64,000 bases of DNA from Chryseobacterium sp. RU37D (GCF_900156075.1 NZ_FTMM01000009.1:1-64000), one strand, 5' to 3'. Positions 1-9,772 are shown, numbered from the stretch's first letter. Notes: generated from the sequence alone by a model not told the origin. Numbers and translations are program-made.

Positions 1-2142
1 ACTAATTTCATAGGGACGACTGATGCAGTAGATTTCATAGCTAAAACAAACAATCAGGAAAGGCTAAGAATTTCTTCTTCAGGTAATGTGGGAATAGGAA
101 TGGGGGGATACAATCCTGCTGCAAAATTGGATCTACAAGGAAACCAGCTAATAAATGCTTCAAAAACTTATCTTACAAGTAGAGAAGCAATTGACATTAA
201 TATTGGAGATGATGGGTATACTTATGGAAACCGGACTGAGAATTACGGAATTTTAATGAGAACAAAATCGTCATCAGAAACAGGATCCATAGCACGTATT
301 AATTTCGGGGATAAAGGTACTTCTATGAATTCAGGAAGTCGCTATCTTTCATTCAGTGTAGGAAAAAAATTGAATGAACTTTTATATTTAACGGATGAAA
401 ATAATGGTAATGTGGGAATTGGAACGACAACTCCAAATGCACAGTCCAGCTTAGATTTAAGTGCTCCTGATAAGGCTTTATTAACCAATCGTGTGGCCAA
501 TACATCTGTTATCACTTCTCCTGCTGAAGGTATGATAGTTTATGTTAAAGATGAAAAGTGCTTTAAAGGATATGCAAATAGCTTATGGAGAGATATAACC
601 CCATGCTCAGGTGGAACCCCAATCGTTACCCAGCTTAATTGTGGAGGTGGAGCCCTTAATGGCAGCTTTACTTCGGGAGTATTTGGTAATGGTAGTTTTA
701 GCTTACCTTATGCAGGAGGTAATGGGGTTGCTTACTCAGGACAAACTATATTCTCAACAGGAGTAACAGGATTGACGGCGACTTTAAGTGCAGGTACATT
801 AGCTAATGGTTCAGGAAGTTTAGCATATACTATTTCAGGAACACCATCATCATCCGGAACAGCTAGTTTTACAGTAAATTTTGGGGGTCAGTTATGTACA
901 TTTAATGTTAATGTAAGCTCTTCCCAACCTCAGGTTATTCTGCTTAATTGTGGAGGTGGAGCCCTTAATGGCAGCTTTACTTCGGGAGTATTTGGTAATG
1001 GTAGTTTTAGCTTACCTTATGCAGGAGGTAATGGGGTTGCTTACTCAGGACAAACTATATTCTCAACAGGAGTAACAGGATTGACGGCGACTTTAAGTGC
1101 AGGTACATTAGCTAATGGTTCAGGAAGTTTAGCATATACTATTTCAGGAACACCATCATCATCCGGAACAGCTAATTTTACGGTAAATTTTGGAGGTCAG
1201 TCATGTACATTTAATGTTAATGTAAGCTCTTCCCAACCTCAAGTTATTCTGCTTAATTGTGGAGGTGGAGCCCTTAATGGCAGCTTTACTTCAGGAACAT
1301 CTAGTAATGGTACTTTTAACTTACCTTATGCAGGAGGCAACGGAGTAGCTTACATAGGGCAAACTATACTCTCAACAGGAGTAACGGGACTGACGGCGAC
1401 TTTAAACGCAGGTACATTAGCTAATGGGTCGGGAAGTTTAACATACACTATTTCAGGAACACCATCATCATCTGGAACAGCTAATTTTACAGTAAATTTT
1501 GGAGGTCAGTCATGTACATTTAATGTTAATGTAGGTGCTGCAAAATGTGGAGCATATATTGCTCCGGGACAATGGAAAGACTTTATGTGTCACAACTTAG
1601 GTGCTGATGTGAGTGCAGATCCTTTTACACCATCAGCATCTATACAAGGAGCTAAATACCAGTGGGGAGCTACAACAGGACAAACAGGAAGATATTATTC
1701 CCAAGCAAATGATCAAGCGAATGCAGGATCTATTACAGGATGGAATGCAGGGAGTATATTTGGATTACCTGATAATACTTGGCAGGATGGTGTTAAAACC
1801 GTAAATGACCCATGTCCTGCGGGATACAGGGTGCCTACTTCAGCTCAGTGGCAAAGCGTTATGAATAATAACGCGGCAACAAGAGTGGGAACATGGATTA
1901 ATAGTGCAACGAATTATTCCACAGCCATTAAGTTTGGAGCTTCCTTATTGTTGCCAGCTGCGGGTAACCGCGAACTGGACTTTGGTACGCTTGTCGACCA
2001 TGGTAACTTCGGATACTATTGGAGCAGTACACAACAGAGTTCCATCTCAAATGCGAATGGCTTGACCTTCAATAACAACATCGCAGGAGTTTACCTAAGC
2101 AGTCGTAATTACGGCTTCAGCGTCCGCTGTATTTCAGAATAG
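1..2142 (+). CDS. Repetitive cell-surface protein with C-terminal FISUMP domain, 5' end outside window
   Basis: The reading frame is open from base 1, so the gene begins upstream and only the last 713 codons are seen. The N-terminal part has NVGIG motifs (NVGIGMGGYNP, NVGIGTTTP) typical of Bacteroidota surface or tail-fibre-like proteins. The middle holds three near-identical 103-residue units beginning LNCGGGALNGSFTSG, which look like beta-sandwich modules. The last 200 residues (WKDFMCHNLGAD, DPCPAGYRVPTSAQW, YYWSSTQ, FSVRCI) match the Fibrobacter succinogenes major paralogous (FISUMP) domain family. It is probably exported and surface-located; its ligand or function is unknown. Recent unit duplication suggests length variation between strains. 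A strong hairpin terminator follows. Confidence 0.8.
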   Translation, partial: TNFIGTTDAVDFIAKTNNQERLRISSSGNVGIGMGGYNPAAKLDLQGNQLINASKTYLTSREAIDINIGDDGYTYGNRTENYGILMRTKSSSETGSIARINFGDKGTSMNSGSRYLSFSVGKKLNELLYLTDENNGNVGIGTTTPNAQSSLDLSAPDKALLTNRVANTSVITSPAEGMIVYVKDEKCFKGYANSLWRDITPCSGGTPIVTQLNCGGGALNGSFTSGVFGNGSFSLPYAGGNGVAYSGQTIFSTGVTGLTATLSAGTLANGSGSLAYTISGTPSSSGTASFTVNFGGQLCTFNVNVSSSQPQVILLNCGGGALNGSFTSGVFGNGSFSLPYAGGNGVAYSGQTIFSTGVTGLTATLSAGTLANGSGSLAYTISGTPSSSGTANFTVNFGGQSCTFNVNVSSSQPQVILLNCGGGALNGSFTSGTSSNGTFNLPYAGGNGVAYIGQTILSTGVTGLTATLNAGTLANGSGSLTYTISGTPSSSGTANFTVNFGGQSCTFNVNVGAAKCGAYIAPGQWKDFMCHNLGADVSADPFTPSASIQGAKYQWGATTGQTGRYYSQANDQANAGSITGWNAGSIFGLPDNTWQDGVKTVNDPCPAGYRVPTSAQWQSVMNNNAATRVGTWINSATNYSTAIKFGASLLLPAAGNRELDFGTLVDHGNFGYYWSSTQQSSISNANGLTFNNNIAGVYLSSRNYGFSVRCISE
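633..1533 (+). repeat. Three tandem 309-bp coding repeats
   Basis: The phrase gcttaattgtggaggtgga recurs at 633, 942 and 1251, giving an exact 309-bp period (103 codons). Units one and two are almost identical in bases. Unit three has diverged more, including synonymous changes, and stops short where the FISUMP domain starts. This fits recent unequal recombination inside the gene. Confidence 0.95.
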
Positions 2143-2164
2143 ATTCTATTGATTTTATAATTTA

Positions 2165-2200
2165 AAGATTTCTGGCGGCTTTCCCATCGCCAGAAATCTT
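2165..2200 (+). terminator. Rho-independent terminator of the surface-protein gene
   Basis: A perfect 13-bp stem, AAGATTTCTGGCG and its complement, encloses a 10-nt loop 23 bases after the stop codon. The T-tract afterwards is weak (attatta). Confidence 0.8.
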
Positions 2201-2676
2201 ATTATTACCATTAAAATGAAAATAACAGAGATCTTAGCACAGGAAAATCATCATCATAAAGCTATATAAACAAAGCATTTTTTGGGAGGCTTAAATGATT
2301 TTGATCATTATATAGGATATTACATCTATAATCTGTTTTACTTTTTAAATGAAACCAAGATTCAACGTAGCCAAATGCCTTTGTTTACCTTTATTAAATG
2401 ATTTTATTGCAAAAAAACTTTTTTTAACCTTACGATGATAAAAAACAAAAAAAGATGAAGAATAAATAACCCTCATTATCAACAAATTAGTACATTCATG
2501 CATAGCCCAAAGAGGAACGACACCTCGCCAACAAAGATGACAAGGGAATAGGATTGAGCATAGAAAACATTAATATGAGAAGTATGGTGGATAGCGGAAA
2601 TAGCTCTAAAAATCAATAAATTCAAAAACAGAATTACTAAAAATAACTGATTATCAAAATATTACAAATTTAAAAT
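2201..2676. other. Non-coding stretch with a possible decayed histidine-kinase end
   Basis: No intact gene is seen. Around 2528-2619 one plus-strand frame reads DDKGIGLSIENINMRSM before a stop, which resembles the C-terminal ATPase region of a sensor histidine kinase (GxGLxNIxxR). This is weak evidence for a gene remnant. The rest is AT-rich without recognisable signals. Confidence 0.3.
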
Positions 2677-2710
2677 TTTAATATTAGTTTAACCTTTTTG
2701 CTTATCTTTG
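2677..2710 (+). promoter_or_regulatory. Bacteroidota-type promoter for the polysaccharide genes
   Basis: The -7 element TATCTTTG (2703-2710) matches TAnnTTTG; the -33 element is weak. It ends 21 bases before the ATG at 2732 and overlaps the upstream in-frame TTG at 2708, which supports the ATG as the true start. Confidence 0.6.
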
Positions 2711-2731
2711 TTATTCGTCAAAAAGCTAACA

Positions 2732-3526
2732 ATGTCCCTATACCAAAGAATAGCCGAAAAACTGCAATATATCAGTCCGAATTTTTATAAAAAAAGATAT
2801 TTTAAAAAGCTTAATAAGCTTACTAAAAATAATTTTTCGGAAAGAAATGTAGAGCCGGAGCTGGTTTGGATTAAAGAATATTTACCAAAAAATGCGGTGA
2901 TACTGGATATTGGAGCCAATGTAGGTACATTTTTGTATCAACTGGAAAACAAACTGAATCATGAAAACATTTACGGTTTTGAACCTAATAAAAAATTGTA
3001 CCTCCGGCTAAAAAGGCTATTTCCGGGAATGAAAATTTTTCCGCTGGCGCTTTCGGATGAAAATATCACTGCGGAGTTTAAAGTCCCCATCATCAACGGA
3101 AAAATGGTGGCATCTCGAGGTACACTGAATATAAACTACAAAGAGAAGGGCGAGCAGAAAAGTTACACCGAAAAAGTAAAAGTGATAAAACTCGATGAAT
3201 GGGCAGCCATAGAACAGTTTAAAAGACTGGATTTCATAAAGATAGATGTGGAAGGAAATGAGATAAAGACTCTTTTTGGGGCAAAGGAAGTTATCCGGCG
3301 GTTTTCCCCCACTCTGATGGTTGAAATGGAGCAAAGGCATCATAATACCCCGATCTGGAACGAAATTTCTGAGGTAGAATCTTGGGGATATGAAGCAAGA
3401 TATCTCAACAGAGCAGATTTTAATCTTGAAAAGATAACGGAAGAAATACTTTTGAAAAACACAAACGACGAGAAAAATAAAAAAGAATACATTAATAATA
3501 TCATTTTTATACCTAAAAACAACTGA
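2732..3526 (+). CDS. FkbM family methyltransferase
   Basis: The product is about 264 residues, a SAM-dependent methyltransferase of the FkbM (Methyltransf_21) family. The SAM-binding motif is VILDIGANVGTF, followed by the acidic YGFEPN motif. The FIKIDVEGNE motif and LMVEMEQRH near the C-terminus are family hallmarks. Such enzymes methylate sugars or other groups during polysaccharide or secondary-metabolite synthesis; the substrate here is unknown. I chose ATG 2732 rather than the in-frame TTG at 2708 because the -7 promoter box overlaps that codon. The flippase gene follows after 6 bases, so the two are probably co-transcribed as envelope polysaccharide genes. Confidence 0.85.
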   Translation: MSLYQRIAEKLQYISPNFYKKRYFKKLNKLTKNNFSERNVEPELVWIKEYLPKNAVILDIGANVGTFLYQLENKLNHENIYGFEPNKKLYLRLKRLFPGMKIFPLALSDENITAEFKVPIINGKMVASRGTLNINYKEKGEQKSYTEKVKVIKLDEWAAIEQFKRLDFIKIDVEGNEIKTLFGAKEVIRRFSPTLMVEMEQRHHNTPIWNEISEVESWGYEARYLNRADFNLEKITEEILLKNTNDEKNKKEYINNIIFIPKNN

Positions 3527-3532
3527 GAAATC

Positions 3533-5011
3533 ATGAGTGTAGTAGCAAGACAGGGATTCAAGTACTCCATCATTGGTTATCTGGGTTTTTTATTGGGTAC
3601 CATTTCTGCAATTTTCATTTTCCCAAACGATTTTGAATTTTACGGAAAGCTTCGCTACATCCTTCCCAGCGCAGAATTTTTGGTTCCGTTTGTGGTCTTG
3701 GGAATTTCTTATTCTAATGTGAAATTTTTTCATACGGTAGAAAAAGACGGTAAAGAGCAAAATATGCTTTCTTTATCTTTGCTTTTTGTCTTTATTAATT
3801 TCCTGATTTTTCTTTTGGTATTTTTTGTGCTCCCTTATCTATACCCAAAGTTCAGACATTCTGAAGCCTGGAAAGCCAAAGAGGTTATTTTACCGATGGT
3901 TTTGATTCTTTCATTTTGTACGATTTTTAATAAATATACTTCCAATTATAAAAGAATAGTAATTTCCAACATTTTTGATAATCTTTTTCCGAAAATAGCA
4001 AATCTTGGGGCTTTCTGCCTGTTTTTTTATTTTGCTCTTTCTCAGGAGATTGCATTTGCATTTTTCTTCGGAATGTTTGCTTTGATGCTTTTCGGATATA
4101 TTTATTACACCAACAGGCTAAAGAAAATCAATCTTGATTTCAGCACCGATTACTTTAAAAAGGATGTTTTCTGGAAAGAGTTTTTTAATTATAGCTTTTT
4201 CGGGTTCCTAGGAACTTTCGGGAATTATCTTGCGATTAACAGCTTAATGATCGGTGAATTTATGGGCATGGAAGAAAACGGAATTTATGCTGTCTTATAC
4301 GCTTTGATTTCGCTAATTTCTATTCCGCAGCTTGGTTTATTTAATGTTTCAGCACCGATCATCAGTAAGAATCTTGCAGACGGTGATATGGAAGAACTTG
4401 ACAGATTTCACAAAAAAACATCCTTGAGCTTATATTTTTTAGGCGCTGTTTTATTTTCCTGCATTATGGTCGGGTTTCCTTTTCTGACACAGTTTATGCC
4501 CAAAAACGGAATAATGCTCAGAGAATATGAGCCTGTAATATGGATTTGGGGATCAGCAGTTTTGGTGGATTTGGCGACGGGCTTTAACGGAAATATTATT
4601 TCCCTGTCCAAGTACTACAAATTCAATATTCTGGTGATGCTTTTGCTGGCCGGATTGACCATAAGCTTAAACCTTTATTTCATCAAAAATACTGATCTGA
4701 AACTTATCGGAATTGCCCTGTCTACAGCTATTTCCCTAACTACTTATAATGTGATCAAAATTGTATTCAATTACATTATGTTCAAGGTTTCTCCGTTAAG
4801 CATTGAGATGATTTTCGTTTCCATTATTTGTACATTGGCCGTTACTGTAGCCATTGTTTTACCGGATTTCAATAATAATTTCATCAATATGATCTATAAA
4901 CCTTCTGTTGTTTTGCTTTTGATCTTTATTGGAAATTATTTCACTAAAGTCTTTCCGATCGAGGATTATTTAAATAAAAATTTTCTTAAAAGTATATTTA
5001 AATTCAAGTAA
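3533..5011 (+). CDS. Polysaccharide flippase (Wzx/MATE-like membrane protein)
   Basis: A 492-residue, very hydrophobic protein with roughly 12-14 predicted membrane segments and few charged residues between them. It begins GFKYSIIGYLGFLLGT, typical of oligosaccharide flippases of the MOP superfamily, which move lipid-linked sugar units across the inner membrane. It sits directly after the FkbM gene and faces two glycosyltransferases, which supports a role in O-antigen or capsule export. Its stop codon overlaps the end of the convergent glycosyltransferase gene by 8 bases, so no terminator lies between them. Confidence 0.8.
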   Translation: MSVVARQGFKYSIIGYLGFLLGTISAIFIFPNDFEFYGKLRYILPSAEFLVPFVVLGISYSNVKFFHTVEKDGKEQNMLSLSLLFVFINFLIFLLVFFVLPYLYPKFRHSEAWKAKEVILPMVLILSFCTIFNKYTSNYKRIVISNIFDNLFPKIANLGAFCLFFYFALSQEIAFAFFFGMFALMLFGYIYYTNRLKKINLDFSTDYFKKDVFWKEFFNYSFFGFLGTFGNYLAINSLMIGEFMGMEENGIYAVLYALISLISIPQLGLFNVSAPIISKNLADGDMEELDRFHKKTSLSLYFLGAVLFSCIMVGFPFLTQFMPKNGIMLREYEPVIWIWGSAVLVDLATGFNGNIISLSKYYKFNILVMLLLAGLTISLNLYFIKNTDLKLIGIALSTAISLTTYNVIKIVFNYIMFKVSPLSIEMIFVSIICTLAVTVAIVLPDFNNNFINMIYKPSVVLLLIFIGNYFTKVFPIEDYLNKNFLKSIFKFK

Positions 5012-6050
5012 TAATTAAACCTTCCAAAATTTTTTCCAGATTTTCCTGAACGGTCTTTTTGTTATATTTTATCTGAAAATCAAAACGTCTGTTTTTAAGC
5101 TCTTTAAATTGCTCTAAAATATTTTTCTGCTCAGGAAAAATAAACTCTAATTTGGATGAATAATTTTCAGGAAAAATGGCTATTTTACCGTATTTAATTG
5201 TATCCCCTAAGTTTCCTGTCATTTTTGTTATGCCATACATTTCCTTTTGGCTGAAAAAATCAATTTCCTGACGAATCGGGCACCAAAGAATATCTGCCTT
5301 CTGCATCCACATTTCAAAATCTCCTGCGGAAACTCTTTCCGGAAAAAAACGGATGGATGTATTTTCCGGCAGATGTGATGATAATTTTTGCAGTTGTTCC
5401 AGCTCATGGTCTTTTGCCCTGCCTAAAAACACAAACTCATATTTTACATCAATCCTGGCATTTTGTATAATTTTAAAAATACGTTCGTAATCCCTCCTTT
5501 TCTGCGAAACGCCGCCCGGAATTACAATCGTCAGCACTTTATTTTCTACCCTTTTATAGTTTTTAGTATAAAAAACAGGTAAGAACTTATATTTTTCCGA
5601 TGTCAATTCTTCATCAAGAACTAAAATATTTTTAGCCTTTTTGTAGATTTTTGATGAATTTAATAAACCTTCTTTCCATAATAATTTCAGCCTGTAAAGA
5701 ACATCAGCCTTGAAAATTTTTTTTATTAAAACCCAATTTGAAGTTGTAATGAAATTAAGGTTATGAACAATAACAGCCGTATTATATTTTTCCGTAATAG
5801 CGAGAAAAGTATTAAAGTAACGATGTATGGTTCCGATGATAATAAGGTCATATGCTTTCATTTTTAGCTGATCCAGAATCATGGAGCTGTCGGAAATAAA
5901 AACGGAATCACCCCTTCCCACCTGATTTTTAATCTTTTCAGAAAAATAATAATCTACTTCAAACTCTTCAGAATCATCCATAACATCCATGAACGCCAAA
6001 GCTACTTCTGCGTGGTGGTTATCGATTTCTATATAGGCAATTTTTTTCAA
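5004..6050 (-). CDS. Glycosyltransferase (GT4/GT-B-like), putative
   Basis: A 348-residue protein with no signal peptide. The middle contains VIPGGVSQKRRDYERIF, a typical start of the second Rossmann domain of GT-B enzymes, then FVFLGRAKD, and a C-terminal KMTGNLGDTIKYGKIAIFP stretch resembling the donor-sugar region of GT4 enzymes. The acceptor and donor are unknown. It ends 8 bases inside the convergent flippase gene and lies 94 bases downstream of a GT2 gene on the same strand, so the two glycosyltransferases probably form one unit. The assignment rests on motifs and neighbours. Confidence 0.65.
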   Translation of the reverse strand: MKKIAYIEIDNHHAEVALAFMDVMDDSEEFEVDYYFSEKIKNQVGRGDSVFISDSSMILDQLKMKAYDLIIIGTIHRYFNTFLAITEKYNTAVIVHNLNFITTSNWVLIKKIFKADVLYRLKLLWKEGLLNSSKIYKKAKNILVLDEELTSEKYKFLPVFYTKNYKRVENKVLTIVIPGGVSQKRRDYERIFKIIQNARIDVKYEFVFLGRAKDHELEQLQKLSSHLPENTSIRFFPERVSAGDFEMWMQKADILWCPIRQEIDFFSQKEMYGITKMTGNLGDTIKYGKIAIFPENYSSKLEFIFPEQKNILEQFKELKNRRFDFQIKYNKKTVQENLEKILEGLIIT

Positions 6051-6144
6051 TATTTTTTATAAATTGTATGTTTGATAAGGAATAATGATTTAGGTTTATT
6101 TGCTTACTGCTTTCTTTCCTATTTGCCCTTCCCTATTTATCTGT

Positions 6145-6999
6145 CTACATTTTCAGCCATTTTTTCTTCAGCATTTTCCAGCGTTGGTCATTGATGATTT
6201 TTTGTTCTTCTTTTGATATTTTTAATTCAAGTTTTTTTGACCGGCAGTTTTCGTAAGATGAAATAATAGCAAAGAAAAAAGAAACCGACCTCTTTTTCAT
6301 GGCTTCTTTGGATGAAGCTACATAAGCCAGAAAACGGTTTAATCCCAAAAAATAAAAATACCTGCCATAATATTCTGCAGGCCTTAAAGTATAATCTGCC
6401 CCTTTTGTTTTAATTAATTTCACATGAAGATCTGGCAAAACAACTTCTTTCCAGCCCAGATTTTCAAGCAAAATTGAATCAATATTATCCCAGCCTAAAG
6501 ACTCTCGCAAGCCACGCATTTGAATAAAACTTTCCCTTCTATAAGCCTTCATTGGCCCACGCACATGATGCCTGTTGGAATTCCCTTCATATTTCCAGCT
6601 CCCATTTTCCTCAATATATAAAAGCCCACCAACTAAGCCATTTTCCGGAGTATTTTCAAATGATTTTGCTATAGTGTCAAGGTAATTTTCGGGGAGAATA
6701 ATATCTGAATCGAATTTACAGATGATATCAAACTCATTAATATTTTGAGTATTTAAGCCATTTTTAAAGGCATTGATCACTTTTGAGCCTGGCTGATGTA
6801 CAGATTTTTGAAGATTAACCGTCTCGAAACGTGAATCTGTATCAACATATTTCCTGATGATGTCCTCCGTACGATCTGTAGAACCGTCATTGACGACCAC
6901 TACTTTAAAATCCTTACCACTTTGCCGTAGTAAAGAATCAAGTGTGAACGAGAGATTAGATTCTTCGTTATGTGCAGGAATGATGATCAGGAATTTCAA
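6145..6999 (-). CDS. Family 2 glycosyltransferase
   Basis: A 284-residue GT-A type glycosyltransferase. The N-terminus IIIPAHNEESNLSFTLDSLL and VVVVNDGSTDRTEDII are the classic nucleotide-sugar binding motifs of GT2. CKFDSDIILPENYL carries the DxD-like metal site, and RGLRESLGWDNIDSILLE resembles the acceptor-side region. There are no clear membrane segments, so it is probably a cytoplasmic or peripheral enzyme of envelope polysaccharide synthesis. It is the first of two minus-strand glycosyltransferase genes. Confidence 0.88.
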   Translation of the reverse strand: MKFLIIIPAHNEESNLSFTLDSLLRQSGKDFKVVVVNDGSTDRTEDIIRKYVDTDSRFETVNLQKSVHQPGSKVINAFKNGLNTQNINEFDIICKFDSDIILPENYLDTIAKSFENTPENGLVGGLLYIEENGSWKYEGNSNRHHVRGPMKAYRRESFIQMRGLRESLGWDNIDSILLENLGWKEVVLPDLHVKLIKTKGADYTLRPAEYYGRYFYFLGLNRFLAYVASSKEAMKKRSVSFFFAIISSYENCRSKKLELKISKEEQKIINDQRWKMLKKKWLKM

Positions 7000-7133
7000 A
7001 ATGAACGTGGTTGATTTTTGGTTACTGGTTACCTGTTCATAATTGCTAGCTTCTGATTTCTGAAATTAGTCTGTCTGGCATTAAACTAAATATATTAAAT
7101 CATAACTAAGAACTATGAACTAGTAACTAACAA

Positions 7134-8534
7134 CTATTTATTATGCGGTTTCAGCATATTTTTAGGATCAAGGATTTCGTCCAGCTTTTCCTGGGAAAGA
7201 ACTCCTTTTTCCAGAACCAGATTATAAACACTTTTTCCTGTTTCTAAGGCCTCTTTGGCAATTTCTGTTGAAAATTTATAGCCAATATACGGGTTTAGTG
7301 CAGTTACAATTCCGATGCTATGCTTTACCATATTTAAGCAGACTTCTTTATTTGCAGTAATTCCTACAACGCACTTTTCACGAAGCGTATCCAATGCATT
7401 GCAAAGAAAGTTAATGTTTTCCATGATGGCATGGGAAAGTACCGGCTCCATTACATTCAGCTGCAATTGTCCTGCTTCTGCTGCAAACGTTACGGTAAGA
7501 TCATTTCCTATTACTTTATAGCAGACCTGATTAACCACTTCCGGGATTACAGGATTTACTTTTCCGGGCATGATAGATGATCCCGGCTGCATCGGAGGCA
7601 AATTAATCTCAAAAAGACCGGCTCTCGGGCCTGAGGAAAGCAACCTTAAATCATTACATATCTTTGACAATTTCACGGCAAGACGCTTCATTGCTGAAGA
7701 GTAAATCACATAAGAACCCGTGTCAGGGGTAGCTTCCACCAGATCTGGTGCGGAAATCACAGGAAAACCAGTCAGCTGCGCTAAGTTTTTGGCACAAAGT
7801 ACCGCATATCCTATCGGAGCATTGATTCCGGTACCAATAGCCGTGGCTCCCATATTGACTTCTACGAAAAGGTTGGCATTGTTATTTAATTTAGAAATAT
7901 CTTCTTCAAGAGTTACAGCAAAAGCTTCAAATTCCTGTCCTAAAGTCATTGGAACAGCATCCTGAAGCTGTGTTCGTCCCATTTTTATTACATCTTGAAA
8001 CTCTCTTCCCTTTGCACGGAAAGCTTCAACAATTTTTTCCAGTTTTTCGACCAGAGTTACATTCATATGAAGTAATCCCATTTTGATAGCTGTAGGATAA
8101 GCATCGTTGGTCGATTGAGAAAGGTTAATATGGTCATTAGGTGAGCAAAACTCGTACTGCCCTTTATTTTTTCCTAATTTTTCTAAAACTCTGTTGGCAA
8201 TTACTTCGTTTGCATTCATGTTAATGGAAGTTCCTGCCCCACCTTGGATCATGTCTACCGGAAACTGATCGTGAAGCTGGCCGTCAAGCAATTCATCACA
8301 GACTTCAGCAATTTTAAAATATAGGCTTTCGTCAAATAAACCCAGTTCATAATTTGTTTTTGCAGCGGCCTTTTTTACGAAAGCCAGTCCTTTAATAAAT
8401 TCCGGGTAAGAAGACAAAAGCTGCCCTGAAATCTTGAAATTATCGATAGCTCTTTGTGTCTGAACTCCATAATAAGCATTTACCGGAACATCCAATTCGC
8501 CCAATAAATCACTTTCTTTTCTGAAATTTTCCAT
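7134..8534 (-). CDS. aspA: Aspartate ammonia-lyase
   Basis: A 466-residue enzyme of the aspartase/fumarase superfamily that deaminates L-aspartate to fumarate and ammonia. The N-terminal ESDLLGELDVPVNAYYGVQT and the signature GSSIMPGKVNPVIPEV are clear. Length and the AYYGVQTQRAIDNF start fit AspA better than class II fumarase, but the two families are close and activity cannot be proved by eye. It is cytoplasmic and feeds nitrogen and the citric acid cycle. It lies just downstream of the amidase gene, from which it is separated by a hairpin, so it is probably transcribed alone. Confidence 0.88.
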   Translation of the reverse strand: MENFRKESDLLGELDVPVNAYYGVQTQRAIDNFKISGQLLSSYPEFIKGLAFVKKAAAKTNYELGLFDESLYFKIAEVCDELLDGQLHDQFPVDMIQGGAGTSINMNANEVIANRVLEKLGKNKGQYEFCSPNDHINLSQSTNDAYPTAIKMGLLHMNVTLVEKLEKIVEAFRAKGREFQDVIKMGRTQLQDAVPMTLGQEFEAFAVTLEEDISKLNNNANLFVEVNMGATAIGTGINAPIGYAVLCAKNLAQLTGFPVISAPDLVEATPDTGSYVIYSSAMKRLAVKLSKICNDLRLLSSGPRAGLFEINLPPMQPGSSIMPGKVNPVIPEVVNQVCYKVIGNDLTVTFAAEAGQLQLNVMEPVLSHAIMENINFLCNALDTLREKCVVGITANKEVCLNMVKHSIGIVTALNPYIGYKFSTEIAKEALETGKSVYNLVLEKGVLSQEKLDEILDPKNMLKPHNK

Positions 8535-8573
8535 TACAGATTTTTTAAGATTTTTAAAGTTTTTAAATATAGC

Positions 8574-8600
8574 AAAAACGCACCGAAACCGATGCGCTTT
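8574..8600 (-). terminator. Terminator of the amidase gene
   Basis: On the minus strand a GC-rich hairpin (GCGCATCG gttt CGGTGCG, with one wobble pair) is followed by TTTTT, 6 bases after the amidase stop. Confidence 0.6.
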
Positions 8601-8606
8601 AGTGAT

Positions 8607-9635
8607 TTATTTTACAGGATATTTTTGCAATAAAGCCTGTAATATTGAAAATGTTTCAGCATCCATAATCCCGTCGTAATTTTGTGGACGGAAATGATAC
8701 TGGAACGCTTCGATTGTTTTTTTGGTAGTGTCATCCCATTTACCACTCAGATCAATTCCATACCCAAATTTTTGAAGCTGAGTCTGTACATTGATGATAA
8801 ATGTAGGATCATTATATTTCAGCTGAAAATCCGTTGAAGTCTCTAAATCGTAATAATTTTTCTTCGCTGCTTCATCATACCACATCCCGATCTGATATTC
8901 ATCATATAATTTTTTCCATGGAAACATTGGCCCAGGATCCTGTTTTCTTGTGGGTGCTATATCAGAATGTCCTAGAACATTGGTAGCCGGAATCTGATAT
9001 CTCGTGATAATATCTTTCGCTAAAGCGGCCACCTTTCTTACCTGAACATCATCAAAAGGAGCAAATATTCTTTTCCCTGAAGCATCTGTAGTGAATCCGG
9101 TATTAACGATTTCAATCCCTATTGATGTATCATTAAGGTTTTTATCATTTCTCCAGGCACTTACTCCTGCATGGTAAGAGCGTTTATTTTCATCAACCAA
9201 TTGATAAATTTCATTATCTCCGGTATTATTTACCAGGTAATGTGCACTTACCGCCTGCTGCGTAAGAACGGTAACAGATTTATCGTCCGGAAGAGCCGTG
9301 TAATGCAGGATCAGATATCTTTGTCTGAAATTCTGGGCAATAGCCGGAAAATAGGTTTTCACAACTTTATATCCTGCAGGTTTTGCAGAAACGATTGATC
9401 CATAACTTATCGTATTGTCATTCTTTGTAGGATCCGCAATATTAGTAGTATAAAATTCTACTCCGCGATCGTTGGTGATTTGTGATTTTGGCTTTTCGGA
9501 AATTGGAGTTTTCACAACAGTTTTAGGCTTTGCTACCGGTGTTTTCGGGATATAATGGGTGTTTTTCGTACTTGGCTGGGAAGTACATGAAAAAGCTATA
9601 GCACTTAATCCGATGATATATAATGTTTTACGCAT
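8607..9635 (-). CDS. Lipoprotein N-acetylmuramoyl-L-alanine amidase with peptidoglycan-binding domain
   Basis: A 342-residue protein. It starts with a lipoprotein signal (LSAIAFSC, Cys at about residue 17), then a Pro/Lys/Thr-rich linker. The Amidase_2 domain shows the zinc-site segments LILHYTALPDDKS, RSYHAGVSAW and GHSDIAPTRKQDPGPMFPW. The last 70 residues (VQTQLQKFGYGIDLSGKWD, TKKTIEAFQYHFRP) are a PG_binding_1 domain. This layout matches AmiD-like outer-membrane amidases that cleave the amide between muramic acid and the stem peptide in cell-wall recycling. It is probably anchored in the outer membrane, facing the periplasm. Confidence 0.88.
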   Translation of the reverse strand: MRKTLYIIGLSAIAFSCTSQPSTKNTHYIPKTPVAKPKTVVKTPISEKPKSQITNDRGVEFYTTNIADPTKNDNTISYGSIVSAKPAGYKVVKTYFPAIAQNFRQRYLILHYTALPDDKSVTVLTQQAVSAHYLVNNTGDNEIYQLVDENKRSYHAGVSAWRNDKNLNDTSIGIEIVNTGFTTDASGKRIFAPFDDVQVRKVAALAKDIITRYQIPATNVLGHSDIAPTRKQDPGPMFPWKKLYDEYQIGMWYDEAAKKNYYDLETSTDFQLKYNDPTFIINVQTQLQKFGYGIDLSGKWDDTTKKTIEAFQYHFRPQNYDGIMDAETFSILQALLQKYPVK

Positions 9636-9694
9636 TTGTTTATTTTTTTAATCATTTATAAGCTCAAAAATACACAAATTTTTCTTGAAAAATA

Positions 9695-9726
9695 TTTGGT
9701 AAATAAAGAAATCTATTCTATATTTG
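9695..9726 (+). promoter_or_regulatory. Promoter of the tRNA-Ser/Pro/Arg unit
   Basis: TTTG (9695-9698), a 20-nt spacer and TATATTTG (9719-9726) match the Bacteroidota consensus. The first tRNA starts 46 bases later. Confidence 0.85.
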
Positions 9727-9772
9727 CACTCGCAATAAAGGAATAGCGATCATTAAAAAACGAAGATAAACA

